Assembly: GCA_018907035.1 (NCBI GenBank)
Contig: JACCIC010000004.1
Location: 1,021,001-1,085,000 of the forward strand
DNA from: Sycobia sp. Sy_11
Lineage: Eukaryota > Arthropoda > Insecta > Hymenoptera > Epichrysomallidae
DNA: 64,000 nt
Direction of reading: 5' to 3'
Part shown: positions 37,860 through 50,880 of the stretch, in pieces
Position numbering within the stretch: the first letter of the stretch is position 1
How the letters are laid out: every line of letters begins with the position of its first letter
The notes under the pieces: model-generated
What the model was told of the DNA's origin: nothing
Seen by the model: the letters and a program-made list of their open reading frames with translations, nothing else
Databases searched by the model: none
Position numbers and translations under genes: made by a program

Positions 37860-38700
37860 CTCTACAACTTTGACGGAAAATATATCTCCCGTTTTATTCG
37901 GTAAAAGTAATGAATAAGAATATCCACTGCATACACGCATCCACACAGTGTTGATTTAAATTATTGTGAATGCAAAAGTGTCTTTAGTACAAGACAATTT
38001 ATAGATCCTAGTAATCGATAATTCGATTATCGAATGAGCATTAAGCTTATTTAATGTTGCTTTAAATAACCAAACTCAAAAGTCTCGGCATTTTTAAGCA
38101 ATCAAGTATGCTAGAGTCTATTAAATGCCATTTTAATTCGACAATAATATAGAAAATAAATTTCATATTACTGCCCTTGAATTTTCTTTCCCAATTTTAA
38201 TAGTGCAAGCGTAATGGAGTTTAAAATTATTTATTACGTAGATGAATGCTAACAATATAAGAAAAACATAAGCTTTTTAATACGCTTCATTTAAACAAGG
38301 ACAGTAATAAGTTAGTCAAAATATAAATTCAAAATAATTGATTAAGGAATGCAAAATGGAATGGAAAGCCGAACAATTTTCAAATAACTTTAAATCAACA
38401 TGTTAATTTAAAATAAAATTTAAGAGACAAGTACGCAGAACAATAATAAAAGCTGTCTCGTATCAAGTATATAAGTAACTAACAATTGAGAAAATTTCTT
38501 GATACAGTGAGGTCATTGTCTCTTGTTTTAAGTTCTTTTTTAAGGGAATAAAATATTGGTTATAATTCGGTTGGCGCATTCGCCCACGGACTCTGCTCGA
38601 GGTATTATTGTAGGTATTGGCCAAATAAAGAAACCAGAAATATCGTTGATCGTTTATTCGGTGACGGGACTGTGCATTCGGCTCGACTGCTGGGTTCGAG
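37860..38700. other. AT-rich spacer
   Basis: No gene seen. A small palindrome, TCGATAA-TTCGA-TTATCGA, lies near 38014-38032. Confidence 0.55.
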
Positions 38701-38711
38701 GAAGACCGCTC

Positions 38712-38712
<1 letters not shown>

Positions 38713-38775
<63 letters not shown>
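38713..38775. repeat. (TA)n microsatellite
   Basis: About 63 bp, among the longest. The frames at 38463-38888 (-), 38556-38855 (+), 38605-38901 (-) and 38672-38920 (+) all cross it and are rejected. Confidence 0.95.
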
Positions 38776-38779
<4 letters not shown>

Positions 38780-39653
38780 CATAAAATGCATCGATTACAG
38801 ATTCGGGGTTCAGTGGCCCTGGCACCGGTATATGTTGGTATATGCATGTACATGACAGAAGTAATCCGTGGCAATTTAAATAATCCATTAAAAAGATGCA
38901 AATTATTTACGGCTATATAGCGATAAAAACTTTCTATAAAAAGAATAGCGTAAAATACAGAATTACAAGTAATTAATTAATGTAGTTTCTGGATAAATTT
39001 ATGCTATCGATATTATCGATTTCTACAAGTTTATTTTATTAGGTGCATTTTATAAGTTCTCGCTCCATGCCAATAGATGGTTCCATCATTCAAGTATTAC
39101 ATTTACAGATACTTGCTTTCATGTGCTGAACTCTTACTTGGTGCTTGTTCAAAAAATAAGTTTCCTATCAATAGAATCATCTTATAGTTTCCACAAAAGA
39201 GACAATTTCAAACTGTATCAAAAAGTAATTTTTCTATTACTTATTTCATTTTATTCATATTTATAGTTTATTATATTGATGAATTATTTTAACGAAAAAA
39301 AACTTTATATAACACTAATATGCAAACCTCTTGACTATTGTTATATAATTCTGATATAAACAATATATAATTAATTCAAAGTTAGTAATTGTTTATTGTA
39401 GTAGAAGACTATAATCAGAAGTTGCGTAAAATAATGATTTCTTTTCTCGATGTTCTAAATGTTCCCATTTATTTAGAAAATGCTATTTTAGTGCCAATAA
39501 AATAGACAAGTTCAAGATTCTTTTTTATATTATTTAACGGCTCTCTATTTATATATGCTTCTTAACACCAGTGCTAACCCGCAACGGAGTTCTGTGAAGG
39601 AAAATATTATTTTATAAATATTATTTTATAAATAAATATTATCTACTAAATGG

Positions 39654-39726
39654 TTGGTTTATTAAAATATACTCTTTCCTTAATTACATAGTATAATTAA
39701 GGAAAGAGTATATTTTAATAAACCAA
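39654..39726. repeat. Perfect inverted repeat, 33-bp arms, 7-nt loop
   Basis: Bases 39654-39686 are the exact reverse complement of 39694-39726, separated by CATAGTA. Arms begin TTGGTTTATTAAAATATACT. It is too long and too perfect to be usual chance in AT-rich DNA. It could be a recent foldback/MITE, a hairpin-RNA source, or a palindrome from replication error. Confidence 0.9.
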
Positions 39727-40189
39727 TAGCTCATAAAATTATTAATTGTTTAAAATTTATTGTTTAATTGAAATAAAAAATATAAGTGACAATTATACAT
39801 GACTGATGGTATAAAATGCTCAATACGATAAATATTTAATATTTAGTAATTAAGAATAATTCTTTTATATTTTATGTTACAAGGCGCTCAAGATAATTGA
39901 TGAAGATAATTTATAATCAATCATTTTGTCACTTTTTCTAAAGCCAATATAGAAATCAGAGTTATTTTTATTAAGGATGAATAATTCAGTGTAATCAAGA
40001 AAATAGCATATTAATAGAAAAATATTGTTTCAATTGTCAATTTTCTATTTCAATAAAATAGCCCAATTATCTGTGAAATTAAAACAATTAAAACAAATAT
40101 AAACACTGAAAAAAAATTATTTTTTTACGTACCTGCTCATTAGAGATTTCCATTAAAGTACACAATTACAATTAAAAAGCCAATTTGTA

Positions 40190-40194
<5 letters not shown>

Positions 40195-40240
<46 letters not shown>
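40195..40240. repeat. (TA)n microsatellite
   Basis: About 46 bp. Confidence 0.95.
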
Positions 40241-40242
<2 letters not shown>

Positions 40243-40665
40243 CTATTTTTCGTAATATAAATTATCAGCAATTGATAGTAAATTTACTTTCGAAACTGTT
40301 TGCAATTGCTTCTGTTACTGAAACATAAACTAAATAATATCGAGCGCTTACAACTGAACGCAATCCCCATCACTGTGGAACGGTATATCGTAATTCGATC
40401 GATGCAATTGAGCGCAGCACTAAAGTATGCGAAAAACGACGGAGAGATGAATGTAGAAGCGCACTAAAAAGCGGTTCTATGTAATATTTTTACTGCAAAA
40501 CAGGGAGAACTTGATCGCCCATCTATTATTTTGGTATTTTGTTATCTATCTTTGAAATGGCTTCGAATCTTCAAATAATAATGAGCGACCGTTAAATGCA
40601 ATTTAATGTTTTTGCGAAATTTGTAGAATGATGCAGATTTTTCTATGTACTTTTTATATTGCATT

Positions 40666-40668
<3 letters not shown>

Positions 40669-40721
<53 letters not shown>
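40669..40721. repeat. (TA)n microsatellite
   Basis: About 52 bp, followed by ATTATACTATT repeats to about 40788. Confidence 0.95.
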
Positions 40722-40724
<3 letters not shown>

Positions 40725-41722
40725 CTATACATATTACTATTATACGTTGTTATATTATTATATACTATTATACTATTATACTATTGTATCTTCTTGATAA
40801 CAACAAACTTAAACTTCTTACGATAAACAAAATGAATAATAAACCTAAAGAAAAAAATTCTTATTATATTTTTTATTAAGTCTGTAATATATTATAATTG
40901 TATTTTTTATGGTTATCGCTTTAATGTTCTAGATATTTAGTAATTATAAACATGCTCTATATAAAAACGAAAAACAGGTAACTATTTTCGGTTCATAATT
41001 GCTAAAAAATACAACCTGCATAATTTTTTATCATTGTGATGTAAAACACACCTCATCTTAACAAAATATATGATTATGTGGAAACATCATCTTTTTTAGA
41101 GAACAGAATTTTATGTACATTAAAATAAAAAACTATGCTTTCAGCGAAATTAGACGCTTCGATGGCAAGATTCAGTGTCCTATTCGAAATGAAATACAAG
41201 AGTATAAATTTTGTAAGATATTCTAATGATATTCAAAATTATTTCCAATTATTTCTTCTTTATATGATATATAACTGTTAAATTTTGATTACAAAATTTC
41301 CTTTTGTTTGTTAACATTACAACATTTATATCATTGAATTAATAAAAATCATTTCTATCCATTGGATTGATTTGAAGCAAAGCCTTATTGTCGAATGGAA
41401 ATAATCATTTAATACATTCAATTAAAAGAGTTACAGTAAATATTATGAAAAATTTTTTTTACAATGTATTACATTTGTAATGCCTACTGTCCTATTATGT
41501 TAACAAGTTGAAGTTACATAAACATGTAAATATTTTTGACATATGAGAATACATTTTTGACAATTAGATGAACGTTTCTCTGATTTCAGTTCAGAATAAA
41601 GTAAAATCTTACAGTAGTAAATTCAGTAAAATAATTGTAGAATAATACGAAAGGATTTCCGTGTGTGAGTGTGCGCGCGCGTGTGTACGTTGTGTTTGGT
41701 ATGTTATCTATATACAAGTATA

Positions 41723-41726
<4 letters not shown>

Positions 41727-41780
<54 letters not shown>
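41727..41780. repeat. (TA)n microsatellite
   Basis: About 54 bp. Confidence 0.95.
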
Positions 41781-41782
<2 letters not shown>

Positions 41783-42084
41783 CAAAAGAAATAAAAGCAA
41801 CGCGCGCGTAAAACATAATTAAATAGAAAATATCTGTAAAGGGCCCGAAGGAAAGCGAAGCCTGCTTGACCGGCGCGAAGCTCGCGGCGAAGTCGCATCG
41901 ACAGGATGGACATTCCTGCTCGGGCAAACAACAAAAAAAAGGCCACTCGCTTTATTAATTTCCTTGCGGTTGACTAATGATAAAACTCCATAATAGACCA
42001 AGCCACGGGCTTCTCCATTACTCAACGGAGCGCTTGGACGCGTTAGCGCACACGTGTATATATACACTTATATACATGTATATA

Positions 42085-42089
<5 letters not shown>

Positions 42090-42136
<47 letters not shown>
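42090..42136. repeat. (TA)n microsatellite
   Basis: About 47 bp, preceded by imperfect TATACA-type repeats from about 42055. Confidence 0.95.
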
Positions 42137-42137
<1 letters not shown>

Positions 42138-42363
42138 GTACATACATACATATACCCGCAAGCGATCGCCGCGGCGTTTTGTGAATGAATCCGCGTATGG
42201 AGGTTCTGCACTCGCGGGTACTTCATTTGAATATTTATGCCGACTTTGCACACATTTGCACTTGGGAGTCAAACGAGACGAAGAACGCGCTCGTGCACGG
42301 GCGGCGAAACTGGAATAATTTAGTTGAGCTGCGAGCGGATCGGCGACTCCAGCCCCCCTCTCG

Positions 42364-42369
<6 letters not shown>

Positions 42370-42431
<62 letters not shown>
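42370..42431 (-). repeat. (CT)n microsatellite
   Basis: About 62 bp. Together with the (GA)n tract at 42922-42962 it forms an inverted pair about 500 bp apart. Confidence 0.95.
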
Positions 42432-42436
<5 letters not shown>

Positions 42437-42904
42437 ACGTTCTAGCGTGTTAATGATTGGTGTAGAGATGCGCGACCACTTGTGCGCGCGCGCGAGCTAG
42501 AAAGAGAAAGAGAGAGTCAGAGAAAGAGTTGGTGCGCGCGTACCGGTTACACTGCTTCCAGAAGAAACATGATAAAAAGATAAGGACCGGGCGCGAGGGG
42601 ACCGGGAGGAAGGAATCAAGAATCAGAGGAAAAGAGACAAATTTACATTTAGATTCAGCTTAATAAGAACAGAGGAGAGATAAATTCTACAACAAGCGAG
42701 ATTTTAGAGATTTTAGAGTGGATTTTAGCGCACGCGCGGGAAGGACGAAGAAAAAGAATTATACCGACGGCTGAATAATGAAAAAGCGATAACAGGGGGC
42801 GAAAATGTATATATACTGGGCTTTTGATTTGTGGACGATGTCCCTAGGAAAGGTATTAGATAAACTCATTGTTAGCCTTATCGCTCGGATGGAGACAAAA
42901 AGAG

Positions 42905-42921
42905 ATAGATAGATAGATAGA

Positions 42922-42962
<41 letters not shown>
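42905..42962 (+). repeat. (GATA)n followed by (GA)n
   Basis: Four GATA units pass into a GA run of about 40 bp. The minus-strand frame over it is a Ser-Leu repeat artefact. Confidence 0.95.
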
Positions 42963-42976
<14 letters not shown>

Positions 42977-43059
42977 GAGCGAGAGAGTGTTTCTCTGCGT
43001 TGTATACACGGACGATGATAATAATTGTCCCTATTCCTACCCTCCCCATATGCCTCCTA

Positions 43060-43850
43060 TGTTTGATTTAAAAGATAGTACAATATAACCACAAGTGGGC
43101 CGAGAAACGAGCTATCTTCCATAGGAGCCATTTAACTCGGTTCTTCTATTATTTAAGAATTATAAATATAGCAAAATCATAGGATATTTTATTCACCCGT
43201 AAGTATATACTTGTATAGTACTGGAAGAGGCTGACCGTAAAGGTCTCGGCCTCCCGATTATAATCTCGCGCTATTTGGAATTCAAACTTTGAAATGAAGA
43301 ATAACGATAAACTTGTTATATAATTATTCAAACGAATTATTATAATAATTCTTAGTCGCTGTATGATTTCATATGGAAGAGTCACAATCGTGCTTTCTTA
43401 AATTTTTTTTTAGAATTAGATAAAATTTTTCGGATGTAATAAAAGTCAAGACTATTCGGCTTTTTAACTCGTAGGCATATTCTAGAATGAAAATTATAGA
43501 CAAATGGTTTTGCGATGAATGTGTCGAGATTTCGCATTTTACCGCGCATTGCAGGGATACTCGACGCTATTTCAAGTAATTAAAAATATTCCAAGATGTT
43601 TCAGATCTATAGAAAAAAGCCTCGTGTAAATTTTGCTATATAATTAAATACCAATGAGCTCTCTCAAAGATATAACATTTCATGATATATTTGTCACGTA
43701 AAATAAGGTAACCTGTTCACAAGCATTCTGATATTGACACAGCGGTTGTTAAAATCGAATATCAGGATTGACTTTTGAAGCTCAAATAAGTATATAAATA
43801 TAATTGCGTTTAAACAAAAGTGCAGTTGAATCCTAAAATAAAATTTAGCC
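43060..43850. other. AT-rich spacer
   Basis: Nothing recognised beyond a short frame at 43149-43385 (-) without a domain. Confidence 0.55.
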
Positions 43851-44500
43851 TGCGCTGTGTACAGATCAAACAGCGATTATAAGGAAAATGAACGCGAAAC
43901 AACGCGGTGAAAGCAACTTTTATGCAAACGAGTCCGAGACTCTTATCTCCTTACGTAGATCTTCCCCCTTGCGACATAGTGTTGTGTATAAGACGTCTTT
44001 TCGGTCGTATTTCTTGTAAACGTCTCCTAATTAACGCGGCACTTCTCGCGCATAACGTCGGAAATAATTAAGAAACATAGAAAAAAAATTTTTAAAAAAA
44101 CACCGAAAATCGTGGGAGCAGGCAGAAAAATCTTTTGCCCGAAAAATCTTTTCCGGGCAGCCTAAAACTCTGCCTATGTATCTGTAGGAAGTTATGGTGA
44201 TTATAAATTGCATTCGGCTATTTATATATATATATATATACACGACACGACGCAACGGTAACTGCGTGGATGCACCATATTTCATGCGCAACCCAGGTTA
44301 AGCGCGTAAATACATGCACGTTGACTATATTCACAGACTAGACCACGACTCTCTTATATGTCGACTATATACAACATGGCGGCAGATATCGTTGCTGCCC
44401 TCCTGCATCCCTGGACAATAACCCTTAGATATCTCGATACGCACAGTACAAGCATGAATACACATACACACACGCGTACGTGTGCCGCTTATACCGTTGA
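43850..44500. other. Moderate GC islet with YY1/Pho-like site
   Basis: A non-repetitive, moderately GC-rich block. At 44372-44383 is CAACATGGCGGC, a close fit to the YY1/Pleiohomeotic consensus (CAAnATGGCGGC). A duplicated GAAAAATCTTTT word with a GCCC...GGGC stem lies at about 44126-44160. A conserved regulatory element is possible. Confidence 0.4.
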
Positions 44501-46020
44501 TAATAAATTTATAAGCTGCTGAAGTCCTTTAGATTCTAAATAATCATAGAATAAATTTTAAAATGTATGAACAAATGTAAGAACTTCAAAAATCAATGAT
44601 ATGATTTTTAGACAGATTTGTTTAAAATTATTTCTGAAAGTTTTCGATAAAATAGAAAACGGATTTTTTGGTACCTTATAACCTCTGGTATATACGAAAA
44701 ATTCTGATTATTTCTAATCATTTTTAAAATAGAATATTTTGGAAGAAAAAATGTTCATTTTCCAAACAAATTTACAAAGAATAAATTTGTGCATCAATTT
44801 CATTGTAAAACCTATATCGCAATTTATTCAGATGATTGTAAACGGACTGAAAAGAAGGAATTAAAATATCAAGAGAAAATATAATATTCAATTTCTGAAT
44901 TCTACTTCCTTTTCTGTATTAACAACATTAATCAATGTTATATGATATTATACGTAAGTGCTTTTAATTTTTTACCATATATATCTTTCGTTTAGCAATT
45001 TCTAACAGTTTAAATAGACAACTAGAACAGTAACAATGTACATAATATTTTTCGCATTCATAATTACACTTTGTGGGATAAACAACGTGCCTGCTTAACT
45101 ACAATTTATGGACATTATTGGCAAGTATAAAAAATAGTTTCTTAAAAATTGCAACATTTTTTATATGATGAATTTATTTATTACTGATGTAATTTTCTAA
45201 AATTACTAATGTAAATTATTTAGAAAATTGTATAGCCATTGAAGGGATCAGCACACTATATTGAAAATATTGATATCTAAATAAAAGATTGATATCCAAA
45301 TAAATTTAAAACTTATAATTTCACCTCACCGAAAATCAAATAGTCGCATAAAGTTATTGGTTTGCTTTAATATTTTAAAACTATATGGAAGGCGAAAATA
45401 CAGTGCAACTTTATGTTTTCTAAACTTGGATTTTATAAAGTAAAACTTTCGTTAGATATAGATTAGATATTTCTGTTTAAATACAGATTGTTCCAGAATT
45501 TCATGGCTGAAAAACGATATTTATTAGAAATAATAATTTATCATATAAAAATTGAAGTAAGACAAATTTTTTTCAAAAATTTATATTTATTTATTACTAT
45601 CATTGCTTTTAATTATTTTATACTACAACATACATATATTATTTTATACTGTAACGGATTGTTTCTTAATACGCGCCGAATACAAATTTGTTGTTTAATA
45701 AAATTATATCGTGATTTCTACAGATTTATACAAGTTAATTTTTTGATGTTATAGAAGTTAATTTTCATACCACTTAATTATATGCGTCTCCCAAATAAGA
45801 TATAAATATTATATTCGCGTGTTATCATACAAAAAATAGGTTGTTATGTTTCGTTTATATTTTCGTCGATATGTTCCGTTTGTATTGCGTTCTGATTACG
45901 TTAAATTCATAAAGCTCCGTGTATCAAATAACCAACCTGTAAAGAAAAATTGTAAGGTGAAAATACAAGAAAGAAACTTTCATGAATATTTCGATTATAT
46001 ATGATAAAAAAAAAAAGGTA
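44500..46020. other. AT-rich non-coding stretch
   Basis: Nothing recognised. The 45488-45754 (+) frame is hydrophobic by AT composition only. Confidence 0.6.
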
Positions 46021-46330
46021 AAACGGGTAGTTCTGCCTCGCGCCGTTACCAACTCGCGTGTACGGAGGCCTACGTACACGTGTAGCCAAATGTATTGAAA
46101 ACACAGTGGTTTTCTGATGGCACAATGTACTCTCTAGGAAGTCTAACTTCCGCGTTTGTGGTGTGCGCGGGGACCCCCCGAGAATGCTTGGCAGTAAGTA
46201 GTAACGTGCGCGAGAGGTCGACAGAGACACGAAAAAAAAGAGAGTGGGAACTAGATAAATTTGACTCAGAACCGCCTTGCCTTTTCGCCACTGCGAAGAA
46301 TAAAAAGAATACGCTGTCCGCGAAAGAGAG
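46020..46330. other. GC-richer segment upstream of the 82-bp array
   Basis: May be the 5' part of the same LTR-like unit. Frames on both strands are domain-free. Confidence 0.4.
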
Positions 46331-46644
46331 CGCGCGCTATTCGCCTTGCGCGGAATAGGGAAACTTCCCGCCTCGTCTTCGTCAAAGTAGACCTGCAGAG
46401 CGCGGCTTCGATAGTGCGCGCGACAATGGCCGCAGGTGATAGGGCGAAAAACTTGGCTGCTCTGTCGAGGCGGGGGAATAGAGCGCGGTTTCGATAATGC
46501 GCGCGTCACCGGACGCATATGATAGGGCCGGAACTTTACCGCGCTGTAGCGGCGAGCAAGAAGAGCGCGATCGCAAAATGCGCGCGCTAATGTTTCTGTG
46601 ATTCGACCGAAAATTTCACCGCTCTCCCCACTCTGTAGCGACGG
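46327..46644 (+). repeat. Tandem repeat, unit 82-83 bp, three full plus one partial copy
   Basis: AGAGCGCGGCTTCGATAGTG-type starts recur at 46397, 46480 and 46562, each followed by GCGCGCG, a GATAGGG(C) word and an A-rich ACTT/ATTT segment. A shorter degenerate copy starts near 46327. Periods of 83 and 82 are not multiples of three, so the 203-codon minus frame crossing them is not a protein repeat. Confidence 0.75.
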
Positions 46645-46660
46645 GGGGAGAGGGTGCGGG

Positions 46661-46735
46661 CTTTAAAAGGCCGAGCGGCGAGCAGCGGCTGGGATTTTTT
46701 CTATTACTGTTGTGAGACACCGTACGAGCAATAAA
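46661..46735 (+). promoter_or_regulatory. LTR-like promoter: TATA-like box then AATAAA
   Basis: CTTTAAAAGG (46661-46670) lies just after the tandem array and a GC-rich segment. AATAAA follows at 46730-46735, with a second ATAAA nearby. The order tandem enhancer repeats, TATA, short transcribed stretch and poly(A) signal is the U3-R layout of an LTR. I could not fix TG/CA ends or a target duplication, so an ordinary promoter is the alternative. Confidence 0.45.
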
Positions 46736-46809
46736 AGTAATAAAACATATAAAAATCATTTTTTCGAGAACCTACTCCTCTTCCCAATATTTCCACCACA
46801 ACAACATAT

Positions 46810-47214
46810 TTACATAAAATAAAAGCTTGTTGAAATCACTAACGAAATCGCGATCTCTCTATAGCCCTAATGGACTAAAACAAAGGCAATATTAAGCTCG
46901 TGAAAATTACAGTAGAAATAAACCTTACAGCTTTTACAGTTTTCAGATATTGCTATATGTGCACTTTTCAATATTTTCAATTATGAAAATCTCAATTAAA
47001 AGTGGGTTAAAAAATGAACGATCAAATGGAGACTTTTAATAGTCAAAAGAGTAAAACAATTAGAGTATGATTTATTAAAAAATTATTTTTTTAAAAAAAT
47101 TTTCACGTGAAATAATCTTTTGAACGCATGTTAAAACATAGTTAATATGTCCTATATAACTTTATATGAACTTGAATGTATCTATTTTTTTATTTAGTTA
47201 TTATATATTATACG

Positions 47215-47275
<61 letters not shown>

Positions 47276-50200
47276 GTTTTATGCTATTTCATAAAATAAA
47301 TTAGGATAACCATTATTGAGTGTCGTAAAGTCTTCAACATTTGAAATAAAAACATTAAATTTCTTACTGTATACAAATAGTATTAAAAAAAATATATAGA
47401 AATAAAAATTTATGTTAAACAATACATTTATACTAAGCACTTTATCAATATTACTAAATTACCAATATTACAATTATTTAGTTTTTTATCTATTTTTTAT
47501 TGCTCACTTTAGAAAACTAATTATATAATATATTTATAATGTCAGAAAATAATCTTTTTTTTAATTACGGTTCGAGGTCAATTACCTATACATTATTGAA
47601 ATTTATATTACGTGTATGTAGAGCAGTACATGTACACAATTATGCTCAACGTGGATCTTTTAAATTTTATATCAATGATATGTTATTAATTGTAATTCTT
47701 ATAAACGCTTTTACAATTTAAATTATAAATTGTTAATTACTTTAAAACGTACTGATATCCCACATTTCTGTAACGCACATTACCGCGTATATGAATATGT
47801 GGAATTCATAATAAAAGGGGAAAGGCTTTTCTAAGAGTTGTAAAAAATCAATATTTTTAGTTTCGACAATACTTCCATATCTATAAAAACAAATTCTTTG
47901 GTTTTATAGTTGAAGAAAAATTTTCAAAGTTTGTTAAAACAATCAACTTTGTTAAAAGGTCTAGATTCTAAGTTTTAAATGTTTCTAAAACTTAAATACG
48001 TTTATTAGAAAATAATTTTTTATCACCTTAAATGGACTTATTACTCGAATGCCTATTGATTCACATGTTGATTCGATTAGTTTAAGTTTTTGACATTAAT
48101 TTTTTTTATCTGATGACCTATGAATTTCTAGATAAAACGTAAATTTTTTATTTTTTTAATACTTTAAGAGTCTTATTTTTATCAAATAACTGAATTTTTA
48201 AACAAAAAAATCATTATTGGTATTCATTTTACAAAACATTTCTCAACTACGGAATCGATTTTAGATGATCTTATTCCGATAACTCATAGCTAAAATTAAG
48301 AAACGTATGGCTATATTAACTCATTTAGCCGTTCTCTTTCAATCACACGGAATTCTGTCTTCGTATCAAAGAGTGCATTTTATAATCAAGTTTATTCATT
48401 GTTTAATTACTTAATTTTATTATGCACTTTGTCAAGTTAATGTAACGATATGTCAATTATTATTCAAATGTGATTAAATCGATGGTAGTATATAAAAATT
48501 TAATTTTAACCCGATTATTCAGAATTAAATTTGATTTTGTTTTAAAAAATAGAAAAAAAGAACTCCCAATTGTCCTATTACCCAATGAATATATATTAAA
48601 AGTATCAAAGTTTATTTCTCTGACGACGATCATATTCATATGTAAAGATTGTAAAAACTAGGGAAATACACAATTTATACCTAAATACTTGTATAATTAG
48701 AACGTAATCTTGGCTTATGTTTATAACACCGAAAAGTAAAAATGTAGTATGCACAAGTAGTAACAGACAATACCGGGCAGACGTTTCGTACCTGCGATAC
48801 CAATCACAAGTGGGTATGATCTTATTCAGACAAACGGTATTTCGAAGAATATTGAAGAACAAATTATTAGATCTATTCAGAAAAATATTGACAAATTTAA
48901 TTACATTATTATATTATATCTTGATCAAATATATAAGATTGTATCTATCTAAAAATTGTACATCTTTCTATCTTGCAAATTTAGAATAAAAAGATAAAAG
49001 AACACACGAGTAAAGTGAGACATAAAAGATTCAAAGTATACCTTCTACATGCAATTAACAGAAATATGGGTACAATAGATTTTATTAATTTATTTTACAT
49101 ATTAAATAAAAAAATCTAAATACAAAACGATTGGATTAAAAAATGATTCACAACAACAATGAAAAGAATAATTGCAGTAGGCAATATGATACAAACAATT
49201 TGAACGCGGAGCACAGAAATAATATTAATGGTATTTAATTCTATTAGAAACATCTTGCGATTTGAATAATAAGTTCATTATTACTGACAAGATTATCCTT
49301 ACAAGTCTTCAGTTATGCATTGCGTATCTCATATCTGTGATATTGAAATTTGCCTGATTGGGGGTTTTACTGGCAAAATTAAATTTGGTTTAAACATTTC
49401 AGGTATAATATTTCAGATTTTATGAAAATAAATATAAATAAGAGGAGTCTATCTGTCATTTACAATTACATCATGAAAATATTTATAAATATATTCTCTA
49501 ATTACCGATTGAACAGAGATTTTGTAAAGAAGCTTCTATTTTTAATACACGATGTTTCAAAAGTTATAGAAAAATACTTTTGCAAGTTGTTTTAGAATAA
49601 AAGAAATTTTTTTATATAAAATTTATAGTTTAGCGAATGAAGAATCTGCCAAAAATTGCAGAGTTTATATTGATCGTCGCCTTAATAGTCTCTCAAAGAT
49701 AAAATAGGAACCACTATTATTTTTACAATAAAATGACTAATCCTTTTGTATATATTAATTTACAGAGATAAAAATAAGTTTAAATCGATTATTAAAATCA
49801 GAATTAAATTCTCAGTGATCTTTGACTAAAGCGACTATCGTGTCTTCATTCATTACTAACCGATTTATATGTTTTTATAATATAATAATAATGAGTAGTT
49901 TATTTTCGATTAGTTAATCGATTTTTAAGTAAATTTTTAATAATAAAAAAAGTATACACTCGAATAGATAGATTAATTAGAAGTATAATAAAACAAGGGA
50001 TTTAAAGAAATAAACTTCAATTTAATTTTAAAGAATTGATTTAATATTAAACGACAATATGTTTTCTTTCTCTTAGCTCTAATCGCAAAAGTAATATTAT
50101 CCGAAGGTCAAAATCTAACTAATCAGACTACAGCTTAAATTTCTCAAATTGATTACCTAATATTAAATAAGTCTTAAACTACATACATCTTATTTATATT

Positions 50201-50880
50201 TCGTATCCTATGACATTAATACGCACTTAACATAAGTATGAATAATAAGGGCTTGATAAATCTTATTTTATTTAACAATTATAAATACATCTGCTAAATT
50301 ATTTTGAACTGACGAATTACTACGAAAACTTAAAATTAAACCTTATTTATTATGATTGACACGTACAACAAAATTATTACTCGAAACTCGAGACTACTCT
50401 AAATCTTACATTAAAAAATACTAATTATTATAAATAATATTATAAAATAATGAGTCTGTAACAAGAAGTCTATCGCCAACAAGAAATAAAAAACAATTTG
50501 GAATATACCGTCACCCAAATAACGAAAGCACTTGTTGTAAGATGTACTGAGTATTATTGAAGCATTATTTAACGATGCTAGTATTGGTTTCACTATATTT
50601 TTTATTTATGAATACTTCTCCATAGATTGAAAAATATAATAAACAGTTTATCATTTAAAATTACAGGAGCTTGATTATGATCTTTCATATACAGCTGCAC
50701 TCTCGTGTTTTACAACTATTTGTTATTTATTAATTTTGTTAATAAATAATTCAACTAAACAAATTCAACTAATTTTATCCATAAATTGACCTATAAGTCT
50801 AATAAATAATATATTTTCATTTGTACACCAGTATTAACAGGTCCCACATGAAAGTATTCGCTTTTATCAAATCTATGGCT
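46810..50880. other. AT-rich non-coding stretch
   Basis: About 4 kb with one (TA)n tract (47218-47269) and no recognised gene. Frames at 47539-47721, 48470-48661, 48605-48862, 48717-48989 and 50411-50593 are AT-biased and domain-free. Confidence 0.65.
47218..47269. repeat. (TA)n microsatellite
   Basis: About 52 bp; the only TA tract between 42.2 and 51.5 kb apart from a short one near 44222-44240. Confidence 0.95.

Larger units (their letters stand above)
38780..41640. other. AT-rich non-coding stretch
   Basis: No gene seen. Contains the perfect hairpin at 39654-39726, two TA tracts and a moderately GC patch near 40340-40460 that is neither repetitive nor open. Confidence 0.6.
41640..42770. 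other. GC islet with CG/TG, TA and CT tracts
   Basis: A CpG-dense islet holding three microsatellites. All frames longer than 60 codons here cross repeats. The plus-strand GC segment 42135-42345 between the TA and CT tracts is open in several frames but domain-free. Confidence 0.5.

Noticed and set aside
45907..46518. 203-codon minus-strand frame without simple repeats
   Set aside because: It crosses the 82-83 bp tandem array, whose period is not a multiple of three, so the copies are read in different frames. It also overlaps other open frames in GC-rich DNA and has no recognisable motif.
45842..46806. LTR ends for the 46 kb promoter block (TGTTATG...CACAACA, or TGTAAA...TTTACA)
   Set aside because: Short inverted matches exist, but neither pair has matching flanking duplications, so no boundary is claimed.
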